Assembly: GCA_964035575.1 (NCBI GenBank)
Contig: OZ037931.1
Span: 443,567-507,566 of the forward strand
DNA length: 64,000 nt
Reading direction: 5' to 3'
Source: Rhynchopus sp. YZ270_cl-10
Taxonomy: Eukaryota; Euglenozoa; Diplonemea; Diplonemida; Diplonemidae
A program made the translations under genes and the position numbers. Position 1 is the stretch's first letter. Each line of letters starts with the position of its first letter. Shown piece after piece: positions 22,435 through 34,326 of this stretch. The notes under the pieces were generated by a model that saw only the letters and a list, made by a program, of their open reading frames with translations, was not told the origin of the DNA and made no database searches.

Positions 22435-23124
22435 GGTGAATTTGTTTCTATCGATCCTGCTTACGATGTTTTCCCTTCAGGAGTTTTTTTTTTCCTCCCC
22501 CCTTTTTTTTTCTGTTATAAACCATTCCTCCCCTCCGCCCCCTCACCACCTTTTTCCCTTCTCCCCAGCGAAATGTGTTTTTACAAAATAGAGATCCTTT
22601 AACAACCTCATACAAAAAAAAGGCTTTGTCAACTTCCCCTTTTTTTCCCCCAATACTGGCACCCCAGAAATCCAGCAAAAAAACGAAGTACGCGACCACT
22701 ACGCGCTAAGTACGCAAGAAGTACGCAATATGGGGTCGGCAGGAGCACCAAATACGTTGTTTTCCTTAAATCTTTACATTGTTTCGAACTGTCCAGTTCC
22801 ATGTGTCGCGTAATATGCCCCATTTTGTATCCCTTCCTTCTTTCATCTGATTACATACTGACGAAGTCATCCACGAAGATCAGGGTTTGGTGAATCAATG
22901 CCTGCGTCCGATGATCGGCGAGGCGTTTTGTACTTTTCAACTTCTCTTTGTTTTGTTTCAACGTGTGAGCTCCCCGCCCCCCTGCTTTGCTCTTCAAACT
23001 TTGTACATCAGGCAACCCATTTCCAGCCACCTCAACTGCCGCCTTCCCCCCCTCTCCCCCCCCAGACTGGAAACAAAGAAATAACCGTTTTCCGGTGGGG
23101 CGTCTTTCCCCCCCCACCTCAAAA

Positions 23125-26100
23125 ATGGAGGCTCCCGACATGAGTTCCGACTGCAGTGTGATTGTCGCGGTGCGGGTCCGGCCGCTCAACTCTCGAGAGA
23201 CCGGGATGGGCGGGGCGACGTGTATTACTGTCAACTCCGAATTTTGCAATATGGTTGTGAAAGGGGTGGGGAACAGACAGCCGCATACGTTCACCTATGA
23301 CCACACCTGGAACAGCATTGACACTGAAAGCGACGACTTTGCGTCGCAGGAAACTGTGTACAACGATGTAGGAAAAAAGGTGTTAGCTGCCGCATTTCAG
23401 GGCTACAATGCGTGCATCTTTGCTTATGGGCAAACCGGGTCTGGGAAGACCTTTGCAATGATGGGCGTTCCCGAAGACGACGAACTAAAAGGAGTCATCC
23501 CTCGCCTCTCCCAAGCCGTATTCGACAAAACGCAAGCAAACGACCCGCTCCCCGATGGCGTCACCTCAGTAACCTACACCATTGAAGCTTCGTACCTCGA
23601 AATCTACCAGGAAAGGGTTAAATGCCTATTAAACCCTAGAAAAGAGAATCTAAAGGTGCGAGAACACCCGGTAACTGGGCCTTATGTTGAGGATTTGACA
23701 AAGTTGGTGGTGACACAGTACGATGAAGTGCTGAGATTGATTGAAGATGGATCGTCGGTGAGGATGGTTGCGTCGACGAAGATGAATGACACCTCTTCGA
23801 GGTCTCATGCGATTTTTACGTTGGTTTTGACGCAGACAAAGGTTATGTTGGATCAGGCGGGGAAGCCTGTTGCGCATGACACCGTTTCGAAGATTAATCT
23901 GGTTGATCTAGCCGGATCCGAGCGTGCAAAGTCTACAGGCGCAACAGGGACACGCCTCGCAGAAGGGGCGCAGATTAACAAGAGTTTATCCGCATTGGGG
24001 TTGGTGATATCAGGTCTGGCAGAAACATCGAAGCGAGGCAAAGCCATGCCCCACATTCCGTACCGTGACTCAACGCTGACCTGGCTGCTCAAGGACAACC
24101 TTGGTGGTAACAGCAAAACCTTCATGATATCCACAGTCAGCCCAGCCATGGTCAACCACGACGAAACGTTGTCGACGCTGAGATACGCAGACCGTGCGAA
24201 GAGCATTGTCACGAAGGCGCGGGTGAATGAGGATCCGAACACGAAGTTGATTCGGCAGTTGCGTGAGGAGGTTTGTGCCCACCTTTTTGTTTGTTTTTTT
24301 TTTGAGGATGGTTGAGGTGATCCAGCGCACACTTTTCCACACGTTTTCACACTGTGAAAACGTGTGAAAACAAGTGAAAACGTGTGAAACCAAGGTGAAA
24401 ATGTGTGAAATCAAGTGAAAATGTGTGAAACCAAGTGAAAATATGTGAAACCTAGTGAAAATGTGTGAAACCATGTGAAACCATGTGAAACCAAGTGAAA
24501 CCAAGTGAAAATATGTGAAATCAAGTGAAAATGTGTGAAACCATGTGAAAACACCAAGTTTTTTTTCTGGAGGAATCCACTCAGAGTGCGTGAAGCAGTT
24601 TTTTTTTCACTTTCGTACACACTTTTTCACACCGTGAAACCATGTGAAAATGTGTGAAACCAAGTGAAAATGTGTGAAATCGTGTGAAACCATGTGAAAA
24701 TGTGTGAAACCAAGTGAAAATGTGTGAAAAAGCGTGAGACTGGATCACCTCAATGGTAGAACCTTTCTTTGGCGCTATGATCTGTCAATTTTTTTTTCTC
24801 GCACACATTGTACGACCTTTCTTCCTTCATGTCCTCCATTCATCAACACAGTTAACAAAACCACCCCCTCCACCCCCTATACAGCTCGCTAAGTACAAAC
24901 AAAAGCTTGTTGAATACGAAGACAAATTCTCCCCCGCATCCACCCCACGCGACGCCCACCACCGTGAAGGCCTTCCCCCAGTACCCCTGCAGGCGAAGAG
25001 CTCTTCATACAGCATCCCTTTGTCCGCCCGCAAGCATTCCATTGATACGCTGTCTATTTCCCCTACTTCGCTTGCCACCCCGCGTGGGGATGATGGGATG
25101 ATGCAGACCCCTCGAGTACCGAAGACACGGCAGGAAGCGTTGATGATGCGGGAGAAGCTGCAAACGATGGAGAAGCTTATGGTCGATGCGTGCATGTCGA
25201 AGGAGGAGAAGGAGGCGCTGTCAAAGGAAAGCGAAGAGGCAAGACAGCAGGTCATGGAGGAGATGGGCATCAAAACGCTCCATGCAGATGGAAAACAGCC
25301 GCACTTTGTGAACATGGTGCTGGATGGAGGGTGGCTGGTACAGTACGTTACCCCAGGGGATGAGCTCATCATGGGGGCAAGCGATGAATGCGGCATGAAG
25401 CTCGTCGAAGGCGGTTCGCAAGCAATGCACGCAGTGGTCCGCTGCACCGAAGAAGGTGTGACCACCATCGCAGCGCTCCCAGACTGCGACGTCGAACTGC
25501 ACCACCACCACACCGAAGACGACACCCCACCCATCACGCACCTCACCAACGACAACGAACCGGTTATACTAACTCATGGAACCAGAATAGACATAGGGGA
25601 AAATATGTTTCGTTATATTGACCCTAATGTCTCGGAAAAAGAAAAGGCGCAAAGAAAACGGATGCAGATTAATCAGATGAAGTCTTTTATTGATGTTCGA
25701 GAGGCGAAAGATTTGAAGGGAATAAATGAGTCGAGCCAACAGCATGTAGACCCTGTGGTGAATGAAGAGGAGTTGAGAAGGCAGGTTCGGGAGGAGATTT
25801 TGGCGGAGCAGCAGGTCAAGAATGAGGCGAATTTATCTACTCCACGCCCTCCGAGCGCCCCGGCTACCCCCGAGCTTCGGGTTGCCATCCCGATCCTCAA
25901 ACTTCATGAAGTCGCGGGGCAAAGCAGCTCCCTCCTCCCGGGTAGAGGACCCGGCTCTGCGCGACGCAACTCATTCCTCAAAGCGAAGGACAGCCTCCCC
26001 TCCAAACCCCTCACCTCCCGCTTCCCCAACGAACCCATGGTGCAAATCTTCAAGCAGTCCATCGTCTTCGTCGGCCCCGAAGGCGGGGGCAAAACCTCTC

Positions 26101-28361
26101 TCAAAAAATGCCTCGGCAAGGACCCCTCCTTTTGGGAGCGCAAAGACCTGCCTACTGTCACCCCCACCTTGGGGGTGGAACATTCCGAGATGAAGGCGAC
26201 TGTGAAAGGATCTCAGGTGATATTGCTGTTGGAGGACCTCAGTGGGAATTTGGCGTATAATACAACATTCGCCCATTCGGTACCAGATCAGCGCTGTGTG
26301 GTGGTTTTAACATACAATCTGGCGGAGGAATATTCACAGGATGAGCTGTTGTTCTGGCTGGACAATGCGATGCTACAGTCTCCCTCCCCCATTGTCATTC
26401 TGGTTGGCACCCATCGTGATGAGCTGAAGGATACCGATGGGGTTGTGATCAAGAAGCTGAGCGTTGCAGAGCGTGCTGTGGTGTCAAGAATGAAGGAGAC
26501 GTACCGTCTGCACAAAGCCTCGGGGAGCAACCACCCTGCGCCGCAGATGCTTGGTGCCTATGCTGTGTCGTGCAAGACGCGGACTGTCATGAATTTGACA
26601 AAAACCTACAAATTCAAAGAAATCCTTCGTGTCATATCCGAAGCGGCATACGACAGATGCATAGGGGATCCATTCTTTCCAGAGGCGAACGTTCCGTCCA
26701 GCATCCTTACCCTCGCTCGGCAGGTTGTGGAGTTGCGTTCGGCGGGGACCTGGATGGTGCCAGGATCGCAGTTCAAAACGACTGCCGCTAACGCAGCGCC
26801 AAAGTATCAAATTGATGTCCGCGAGCTGGCCAGAGTGATGAGTCTTCTGCACAGCTGGCGTGTCCTCTTGCATTTCTCCAACCACCCTGTTCTCCGCAAG
26901 CAGGTCTTCACCGACCCTCTCTGGATGTTCGGTGTGCTCAACACCATCAATATGTGTGCACACTACCAAGCAGCTTTGAACCCAAAAGACATTGACAATG
27001 AGCAAAATGAGAGGCCCAGCTCTCACGCAGAAAGGCTTCTGCGTGTCTTTTCTGGTCCAGCCTCTGCAGCGGGGGAGAATACCACACTACCGTTCAGCCC
27101 TGCTGAGGTGTTCAATCAGGATCAGACGAACTCATTTTTTAGAGGGATTTTGACGGTGCCTTTGGCGGTGTGTCTCTTCCGTTCGCACCTTGCGAGGATA
27201 AACTGTGGGCCGCGTGAGGTGACGCGGTGTTTGCGTCTGTTGGTTTCTTTTGATTTTGCGTACCCCGTCATTCCTCCGTCCGCAGGGGAAAGCTTTGTCC
27301 CAACCACTCCGCTACCTTCTGACAACGCCGCAGCGAGCATCCAGGAGTCGGGAGATGCGGACACAAATTTGACCGCAATTTCACCGCAGAACGCGCCGGT
27401 CTGCTTTATCCCAAGCCTCTTCAGCTCCGCCACCCCGACGTGCCTGCATAAGACACTACCCCTCTTTTTGGTAGGAATGCACCGCAAAATAGTGTTCTCC
27501 CCGGTTCTTCCGCCGACCCTCTTTGCCCGTCTCCTCACCCGCGTTGCTCGCTGTGTTCGTAGGCTGTACGTTGGAAAGATGGACTACCTTACACAAGACC
27601 CTTACTCCAACAACTTCTGGAAGCACGGCGCTTGGGTGCAGGATACAAACACCACCCGCGCAGTGCTGTGGTCAGAGCCTACCACACAGACCATCCAATT
27701 TGTGACTAACGTTTGCAACTCTAGGCTTCAATGCAACAACGCACTTCATATGTCCATGTCGGGGTCTGGTCTCAACGTGCCCCCTTCCTTTCAGCTTGCG
27801 GAGGGCATTCTCAAAGCCACACGGTCCCTCGCAGCAGAACACCCTGGGTGCATTGCGGAGGAGTACATACCGTGCCACACCGCGAAGTGCAGGGGGTGGG
27901 TGTTGTGCAGGGAGGAACGGCACCTCAAGGAGAAGTGCGCGGTTTGCAGCAAGGAATACAGTGTGCTCGAAACGGATGGGGCATTGAGGGAGGGAAACGA
28001 AGAGGACAGGGAGGACGCACTGTTTAAGATGACCGATGAGCTGAAGATGGCAGGGGCCAAGGTGGAGATGGGGGCAGTAGAAGAACCTACGGAGGATGAA
28101 ATAGAAAAGTCGGTTGCGTTCATTTCAGAGTGCCTCCCCAAAATGACACGTGACTTCTCTGACATCGATTGCCTCAAAGAAGCAGTTGACAAAGTGGTGG
28201 ACCTCCGTAACAAAGGCAAAGAAGCAGACGCATCTGAACTCGAAGCAGCAATGAAAGTCCTCACCATCAGAGATAAGCTAGTAAGATCTACGACAGCGTT
28301 GGACGAAATTGTGGAAGGTTTAACCGCGGTAGATGCGCTTGATGTTACCCTGGTCAGATAG
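23125..28361 (+). CDS. Kinesin-3-like motor fused to FHA, Roc GTPase and COR-like domains
   Basis: 1540 residues from two exons, 23125-24270 and 24885-28361, joined in phase 0. Motor at 1-360: P-loop GQTGSGKT (102-109), switch I NDTSSRSHAIF, switch II DLAGSERAKS, and a kinesin-3 style neck NEDPNTKLIRQLREE. A short coiled coil and an FHA-like domain follow (about 535-632, LIMGASDECGMKL to ENMFRYIDPN). Then comes a Roc-type GTPase (about 770-950): GPEGGGKTS, a DLSG switch II, and VGTHRDE in place of NKxD as in Roco proteins. A COR-like domain (about 960-1120) has DPLWMFGVLNTI. A Cys cluster CHTAKC...CAVC near 1380-1403 may bind zinc. No LRR or kinase domain is seen. The open frame of exon 2 is continuous, so FHA-Roc-COR cannot be split; only the motor junction relies on splicing. 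The intron donor is GTTTGT, unlike the others. Confidence 0.88.
24312..24753. mobile_element. Foldback element with minisatellite, inside the kinesin intron
   Basis: Perfect 14-bp inverted ends TTGAGGTGATCCAG / CTGGATCACCTCAA. The inside is mostly about 10-bp repeats of the GTGTGAAACC/AAGTGAAAAT type, in two blocks (24354-24552 and 24636-24730) around a short unique core. A possible 3-bp target duplication TGG flanks it. Confidence 0.75.
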
Positions 28362-30077
28362 TTTCGTATCTCTTTTTTTTTTTTGAAAAATGAACTGAAA
28401 AGAAATTGGGGAGGGGGGAGGAGAAGAGGGGTGTGTTTGATAGCAATTTAGGGGTAATTCTTGCGCAGAATATGGCCTCAGTGTGTATGTTGTGTGATAA
28501 AGAGAACAGATGACTTTATGTTTTTGCATTGAAAAAAAACGCCGCATATTTTTTGGAAAGGAATAATAAACAAACATGTCTTTTGGGAAGTATACCCTTC
28601 TCTGCCGCGTTGAAAACCCGAGTGTGGTGATACTGTTGGTTAAGGTGGAGGGGAGGGGGAGGGGGGGCGGGAGAGGAGGATTAGGAGTAAAAACTGCTGT
28701 TTTTTCCCCAATAAAATGATCGTATGCGTTTTTCTACGCACGTATCTTTCAAAAAAAAGTGGGAATTCTACCGATTTAACCATGATTGGCTTTTTCGTGG
28801 GGAAAAAAATAACAGGGAAGGTCTGTCGTGGGAATGGAATTCTACCAGCGGGTACCCAATTTGGTTATCCCGTCGGTCGGACGGATATTTTGGTGAAAGT
28901 GGTTGAGGCCAATCACGTGTTTTGTACCAAAATCTTGAAGAATAAAACTGAAGGAAAAAAACCTTTCTAGCTCGGGTTTTTTTTCTTTCGAATCGAAAAA
29001 AATGCAAAAAAAGAAGAACAGAAGAAAAATGTGACTATCTCTCATGCAACACGATTCTATATCTATGCACCTTTTCTTTTCAACATTTTTTCTTCTGTCG
29101 CCTCATGAAATGAAGGAGGAAATAGAAACAAAGCATTTTTTGAACACACTTGGTTCTTGGGACGAACCGCGCGTGATGAGTGTTAAATTTTCTATTTTCC
29201 CCCGTTGTTCGGGGTGCTATTTACTGCAACGTTCTGTTTTTTTAAGGTGACTAAGCACGCTTGGGATCATCTTATAAACTTTTCTTTTCTTTTTAAATTT
29301 TACCGGAATATCTCCCTCTTGAGGACACTGTTCCACCCCTCTCCTTACATTTTTTTTTTTTTTTGTTTTTTTTTTTTCAAAAAAAAAATGTGTGAAAAAA
29401 ACGAGGCTTTATTTTCCTTCATGCACAGATGCCTCATTTTTCAATTCTTCTTTAGGATTTTGTTAGAAAGAAAGGCTGGGGGGGTTTGCTCTGGGTGAAT
29501 TGTACAACGACTATTTTTTTTTTTTTCTGTTTTTGAAATATATCTCTCTTCTCTCTGACAGAATTTTTTTTCTTCTTCTTTAAATTGCAGAATACCGTGA
29601 ACGGAGCTGTGTGTTCTGGACAAATCAATTCCTGGAACCCCCTCTCCACACCTCACAGCTTTGTTATATACCCCTCCCCGCTCTCAAAAAAAAAAGGCCC
29701 TTTTTTATTTCCCCCGGTACAGCCGGGTCATGTACCAAGGTACACTGTCATGAGAGGGGCTTTTGTATTTCAACTCTACTTTATTTTAGGTGATCTAAAG
29801 AGGAGCCTCAGAATCGTTTCAACAATTTCTCTTGCATTTCTCTCTATGACGCAGGGTGTCTGTGGACACTCCCGGGCGCTTCGTCTTTCAGTTTCGTTTT
29901 TTTCTTCCCCCCCATCCCGACCCTCAGCCCCTCAATTGTGATACGAATTTCCAAAAAAAGGCTTTTTTTTTCTTCCTCAAAATTCCGGTATTTTTTACAC
30001 CCCATTTTTGCACACACAGACCACAGCAACAGCAAAAGGCAAAACACACAAACGGAGAATACTTTAAAAAAATAAAA
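28362..30077 (+). other. Spacer with scattered repeats
   Basis: No gene seen. It holds a K-element end (28443-28478), an internally deleted F element (29097-29199), an A element lacking its loop (29245-29288, AAGCACGCTTGGG), long T runs near 29350, and a module plus B element (29700-29780). AG sites precede the next ATG within about 60 bases. Confidence 0.5.
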
Positions 30078-30662
30078 ATGGCAAAACGAGGCTCGCAAGA
30101 AGCGTTTGGTACTGACACACCGAACACATTTGCCACTCCAACGAAGTCTCCACAGGGTGGCACTTTGCGGGTCAATGTGAAGCACACAAAGGTGATGCAG
30201 TCACACATGAACGTGGACCTTTCGCTTTCGGGCAATGGCAAGCACGAGGAAACACTTCACGACTTAGCTAGATGCCCGCCCAGCTCTTTGAAAGGACTTG
30301 AAAAAGCGGACCGGCTGTTGGAAGCATATGGGATCTTTAGTGTATTGGATTTGGGGCAATGGCATGTGTATCAAATGGCCAAGGCGATGTACAACCTGAA
30401 GGATGCAACGGACAGCAAACGGTCCACTGTGCACCCAACGATGAACATTCACAGGGCGCTCGTGGAAAAGGATGAAACGAAACCGTTGCCCGAGGTCTTG
30501 AAGCTCCCAGTCTCCTCCCTCGTTGCGTTGGGGTCGCGTGCGGACTCTGACTTTGCGCAGTTAGGGATCAACAATATCGAAGACCTTGGAAGATGGAAGC
30601 AAGCAAGGCATGCGGAAGCGATAGCATCTCTGTCTGTTTATGAGTTTCCGAAGACAGTTTGA
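30078..30662 (+). CDS. Uncharacterised protein with two related helical repeats
   Basis: 194 residues, single exon. I do not recognise a named family. Two stretches look like repeats of one unit: PPSSLKGLEKADRLLEAYGI...VLDLGQWHVYQMAKAM (about 75-118) and PVSSLVALGSRADSDFAQLG...IEDLGRWKQARHAEAI (about 145-187). The shared pattern SSL..L..AD......G(I)..(V/I).DLG.W....A.AI could be a helix-hairpin-helix-like fold. The first 60 residues are basic and low-complexity. The ATG follows an A-rich leader and an acceptor-like CACACAG. The next gene starts 610 bases on, same strand. Confidence 0.6.
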   Translation: MAKRGSQEAFGTDTPNTFATPTKSPQGGTLRVNVKHTKVMQSHMNVDLSLSGNGKHEETLHDLARCPPSSLKGLEKADRLLEAYGIFSVLDLGQWHVYQMAKAMYNLKDATDSKRSTVHPTMNIHRALVEKDETKPLPEVLKLPVSSLVALGSRADSDFAQLGINNIEDLGRWKQARHAEAIASLSVYEFPKTV

Positions 30663-31272
30663 TTTAATTTTTTTTGTGGTGATTGCCGTGTTGCTTCTAT
30701 TCTGTGTGCATCTTTGTTTAGACCCGCATATAAGGGCGAAAATAACAAAACAACGAGATAAAAGGGGGAGAAAAAAAACACAGGAAAGCAAACAAAAAGA
30801 AACAAAATACAAAAAAAAAAAAAAACCGGTCCTACTTCTACTAAGTTTTTTGAGAAAATGGTGAATGTCGCTACTATTTTTTTTTTTGTGTTTTATTTCC
30901 CCCCTTTCTTCATTCCACTTGTATTTCCTGGTCCCCCTTTTTTTATTGTGACACAGTTTTTCAAACTGTTTTAGATGTGTTTTTTTTCTCCAACGAACAT
31001 CTCTCTCCCCACCCCCCCTTTCCCCCCTTCTACCACATACATTTTCTCCCCTCTTTTTTTCACATTTCCGCACCTTCGCCGTGACATTTCTAACTGACAT
31101 CCATAAAAAAGACAGTGGAGCTTGCACATGTGGCAACTACACTATTCCAACAATTTTTCAAACAAAACTTGATTGCTTGCCGTCTTTTCAACGCTCTGTC
31201 ATTTCCTCCACATTTCTCACATCTCACCCCCTATCAGGAAGACCCATCTAAGGGACACAAACTTACACTAAA
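30663..31272. other. Spacer
   Basis: T- and A-rich. An E-like element lies at about 31114-31165 (CAGTGGAGCTTGCACATG then CCAACAATTTTTC). A pyrimidine tract and TCAG (31234-31237) precede the next ATG by 35 bases. Nothing else seen. Confidence 0.45.
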
Positions 31273-34200
31273 ATGGGGCGCGTGACGCACACTGTTTATA
31301 AAGTTGACGTGCAATGCACCGCACAGAAGCAGTGCATGAAGGTGGAGTACAACATCCATGCTGAGGTGTTTGAGCCGGAGTTTACGTTCATCCCCTTGCT
31401 TCCTGAGAGTGTGGCGATTGCGAATATTTGCATTGATGGGCCGCATGGACGGAATGCGGGGGACGCACATCTTATGCTGTACCCTGCAGGCGGCAGCGGA
31501 CACACCCTCTTCTGCACTGCAAAGGGAGTCTACAGAATTCAGATCGAAACAATGCTTAGCTACGCTAACAAAGTCAAGTCTCAGGCAACTATCCCCTCTG
31601 TCACTGCATCTGATACATTCTGTACCGTCACCGTGCCAGATGACGATGTTGTCGTCACCGTCACACCCTCCATCTGGTCAAAAAACCTCAACCCTTCCTC
31701 CTCTGCCGACGCAGTGCAGGATCTCGATACTCTCCCCGAAGGGAAAACCCTCCCAGACACAACGTTGCACTCCTTTGTACACTCGAGAGTCCCCCCGGCA
31801 ACGTCGATTCAGGTGAAATGGACTGCAAACCACGTTGTTGTGCAGACACCGAAAACGCCGATGTCGGACCTCGCGGAGAAGGTGGAGGAGAAGCCGAAGG
31901 TGCCCGAAAAGAAGAAGGAGATGGTTGTAACCTCCTCGCAGGAGGTGCTGTACTCTCTTGGGGGCGGGGTGTGTCATGTGGTGGTGTACCAGACGTACAA
32001 TGTGACGAATGGGTCGCTGTCTGGTGCGCGCATGGTGGTCCCCTTTTTGCATGGCTCCTCAACGTCGACAGACGCGAAGTGGACACAGAGTATTGACCCC
32101 ACAAAGAAGTGCAAGATTCTCTCGGTAGAGGGCCCCTCTGTCCGTGGGTGGGACTGCCACACCAGCACCTCGGAGGAGGCGCAAGCATCGTCTGCGGCCA
32201 TCAAGAAGCAGCAGGCAGAGACGAATGCCTCGGATGGCACCATCGTCACCTCTCCCACAGCAAGCGCCACCTCGTCCAAATCTGGCGCACAATGCCTGGT
32301 TCTGACAGTCAACTTCGACTGTGCGATTGAAAGCACGATCACCTACATCATCACAGCCGAGCTCGAGATGGTCTCCACCTCCTGCAAGGTGTGCCTGCCG
32401 TCGTTTACCCCACTTGGTGTGAACCGCAACAAAGGGGCTATTGCCGTGCAGGCGCAGTCCTCCACGGAGATCAAGGTGCTTGAGAACGACGCGAAGGGGA
32501 TGACGAAGGTTGACATCGCGGAGCTTCCGGGGCAGATCACCACGAGGAACTCGGTGCTCTTTGGGTACAAATATTTGACGTCGAACCACCGCCTGTGTCT
32601 CGACACTGTGAAGCACGACGACGTGGACGTCATCATCGCACTATGTGAGTCTGCCACCTACAGAATCACCCACACCGGCGACCAACTCCTCTACGACCTC
32701 GCCTTCAACCTGAAGAACACACAATGCCAGTACCTCAAGATCCTGCTCCCCCCTCGCTCCTCCGTCTGGACAGCCTCTGTCGGAGGCGAAGTCGTCAAGC
32801 CTTCCACCGACCAAACCGGCAAGACCCTGCTCCCCCTTGTTAAGGGCTCCGACGTGGCCTTCACGATGAAGCTTGTCTTTGTGTGCCCTGCACCGAAGCT
32901 TCCAAAGGTGCGTGGGGAGGTCACGAACCTGGCCATGACGTTCCCGATGATCGACCTTCCTGTGACACACATTAGGGCAGAGGTGTATGTGCCGGAGACG
33001 CATATTTACTCGGAGTTTGTTGGTATGTTTTTGCAATATTTTTTATGAGAGGGCTTTGTATTTCAACCCTACTGTATCTTTTGCACAGGTGGAATCGAGG
33101 AGGTGGAAAGCTACAACCAGGCGGAGGTGCTGCGCTGTGTGCACAACTCAGAGAACTACTCCGCTGGGTACAACATTCGCGCAAAGAAGAGCAAAGCGCG
33201 TGGTGTTTCTTCGAGGGCCATGAACTCGTACTCGAACTCGAACTCGTATGGGCCGCCACCGCCACAGATGCAGATGCAGCAGGTCCACCAGCAGCTGCAA
33301 CAGATGCAGCAGGTCCAGCAGCAGACGAACTACATGATGCAGCCCCAGCAGCAGATGCAGATGAACACAAACATGAACCACAGAGGGCGCACCAACGTGC
33401 TCCGCCGTGAACGCCAAGCCTCCATCTGCGACTCAATGTCAGAAGAGAGTGAGGAGGACAGACTGAGCATCGCAGACGACCGGTACAACATCAACGCGCT
33501 GAACGAAGATGACGGCGATGACGATGACATGTCCGATGACGACACCGTACTCGGAGAAGGCGCCATGGCGCAAGGCATCAAACCCTTGGCAGTCTCCACC
33601 AACTCCCTGCAAAACGGAAAGTATGTCTTTACCCCCTCTAACGATACCATTCTTGACCCACAAAAAACCCCGAAAAAAAAAGGATATGAATGCGAGGGAC
33701 AATACTGTATCAAACCTTCACTGTAACTGATGACTTATGCGCCCCTTCACAGTGGGCTATGTTCCACTCTTAGGAACTCGTCCACACAGCTGTTTTTTTT
33801 CCTAAGCACAGAGGCTCAGGTCATCTTATAAAGCTTTCTTTCTTTCATATGTGAGATGTATCCTACAGTACACCAACACGGACCAAACATTTCACACTAC
33901 AGGAAATATCTCTTTGAGAAGCTCCTGCTGCCGTCCAGCACCCTCATCAACATCTCTTGCGACACGTGCCTCGGGAAGAAGAAGAAGGAGCGTATGTTAA
34001 CTCCCCCCCGCTCCCTACCCTTGACTTCATTTCCTGAAGTCGTTTTCTATTTTAAGAGGGGTAAGGACAGTCTGGTACCCCCAAGTGTGACTTTTGGACA
34101 GTTCAGAACCACACCACGTACTTGGGTACCCAAGTACGTGGTGTGGTTCTGAACTGTCTTTATCGTAAACCTTGTGGTTCTGAACTGTCCAAAAGTCACA

Positions 34201-34326
34201 CTTGGGGGTACCAGACTGTCCTTACCCCATTTTTATAATATTGTATCATCTTCATTGTTCTCTCGTTTCCCCTTTTTTTCACATTATTTTCCCCCTTCTG
34301 CAGGTACACTCCACAACGACAAGTGA
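31273..34326 (+). CDS. Uncharacterised beta-rich protein with Q/M-rich and acidic C-terminal region
   Basis: 797 residues from four exons: 31273-33022, 33089-33620, 33903-33991, 34304-34326, all in phase. No named family recognised. Residues 1-580 are rich in alternating hydrophobic residues and look like several beta-sandwich domains, with a lysine-rich break near 200-215 (EEKPKVPEKKKEM). No signal peptide or membrane helix is evident. The second exon encodes a coiled or disordered stretch rich in Q and M (QMQMQQVHQQLQQMQQVQQQ), then a Ser/Asp/Glu-rich acidic block. The C-terminus is NISCDTCLGKKKKERTLHNDK. Intron 1 (66 bp) is largely a B hairpin element, intron 2 holds an A element and intron 3 a 171-bp inverted-repeat element. 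The last 7-codon exon rests on phase and splice sites only. Confidence 0.65.
33046..33078 (+). repeat. B-type element making up half of a 66-bp intron
   Basis: TATGAGAGGGCTTTGTATTT plus CAACC. The left half of the hairpin is missing. It sits between the GTATGT donor at 33023 and the CACAG acceptor ending 33088. Confidence 0.6.
33800..33842 (+). repeat. A-type hairpin element in intron 2 of the preceding gene
   Basis: CCTAAGCACAGAGGCTCAGG then TCATCTTATAAAGCTTTC. The inner stem CTAAGC/GCTCAG keeps five of six pairs. Confidence 0.55.
34058..34228. mobile_element. 171-bp inverted-repeat element in an intron
   Basis: Ends GGGGTAAGGACAGTCTGG and its reverse complement; the arms match over more than 50 bases. 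The centre holds a second palindrome (CCACGTACTTGGGTACC...GTACGTGG). No clear target duplication. It lies in intron 3 (33992-34303). Confidence 0.8.

Larger units (their letters stand above)
20765..23124 (+). other. Repeat-rich spacer upstream of the kinesin gene
   Basis: No gene seen. It holds B (21110-21150), A (21292-21330), J plus module plus B (21418-21580), A (21595-21632), F (22005-22183), a TC-like MITE interrupted by an A element (22254-22434) and a D element (22892-22940). A C-rich tract with AG at 23064-23065 precedes the kinesin ATG by 59 bases. Confidence 0.55.

Noticed and set aside
24354-24730. CRISPR-like array
   Set aside because: Repeats are short, contiguous and degenerate, without unique spacers, in a eukaryotic intron. 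It is a minisatellite.
33621-33726. Stop at 33726 as the end of the Q/M-rich protein
   Set aside because: A GTATGT donor at 33621 and an acceptor at 33902 join in phase to coding-like sequence; the read-through tail is low-complexity.
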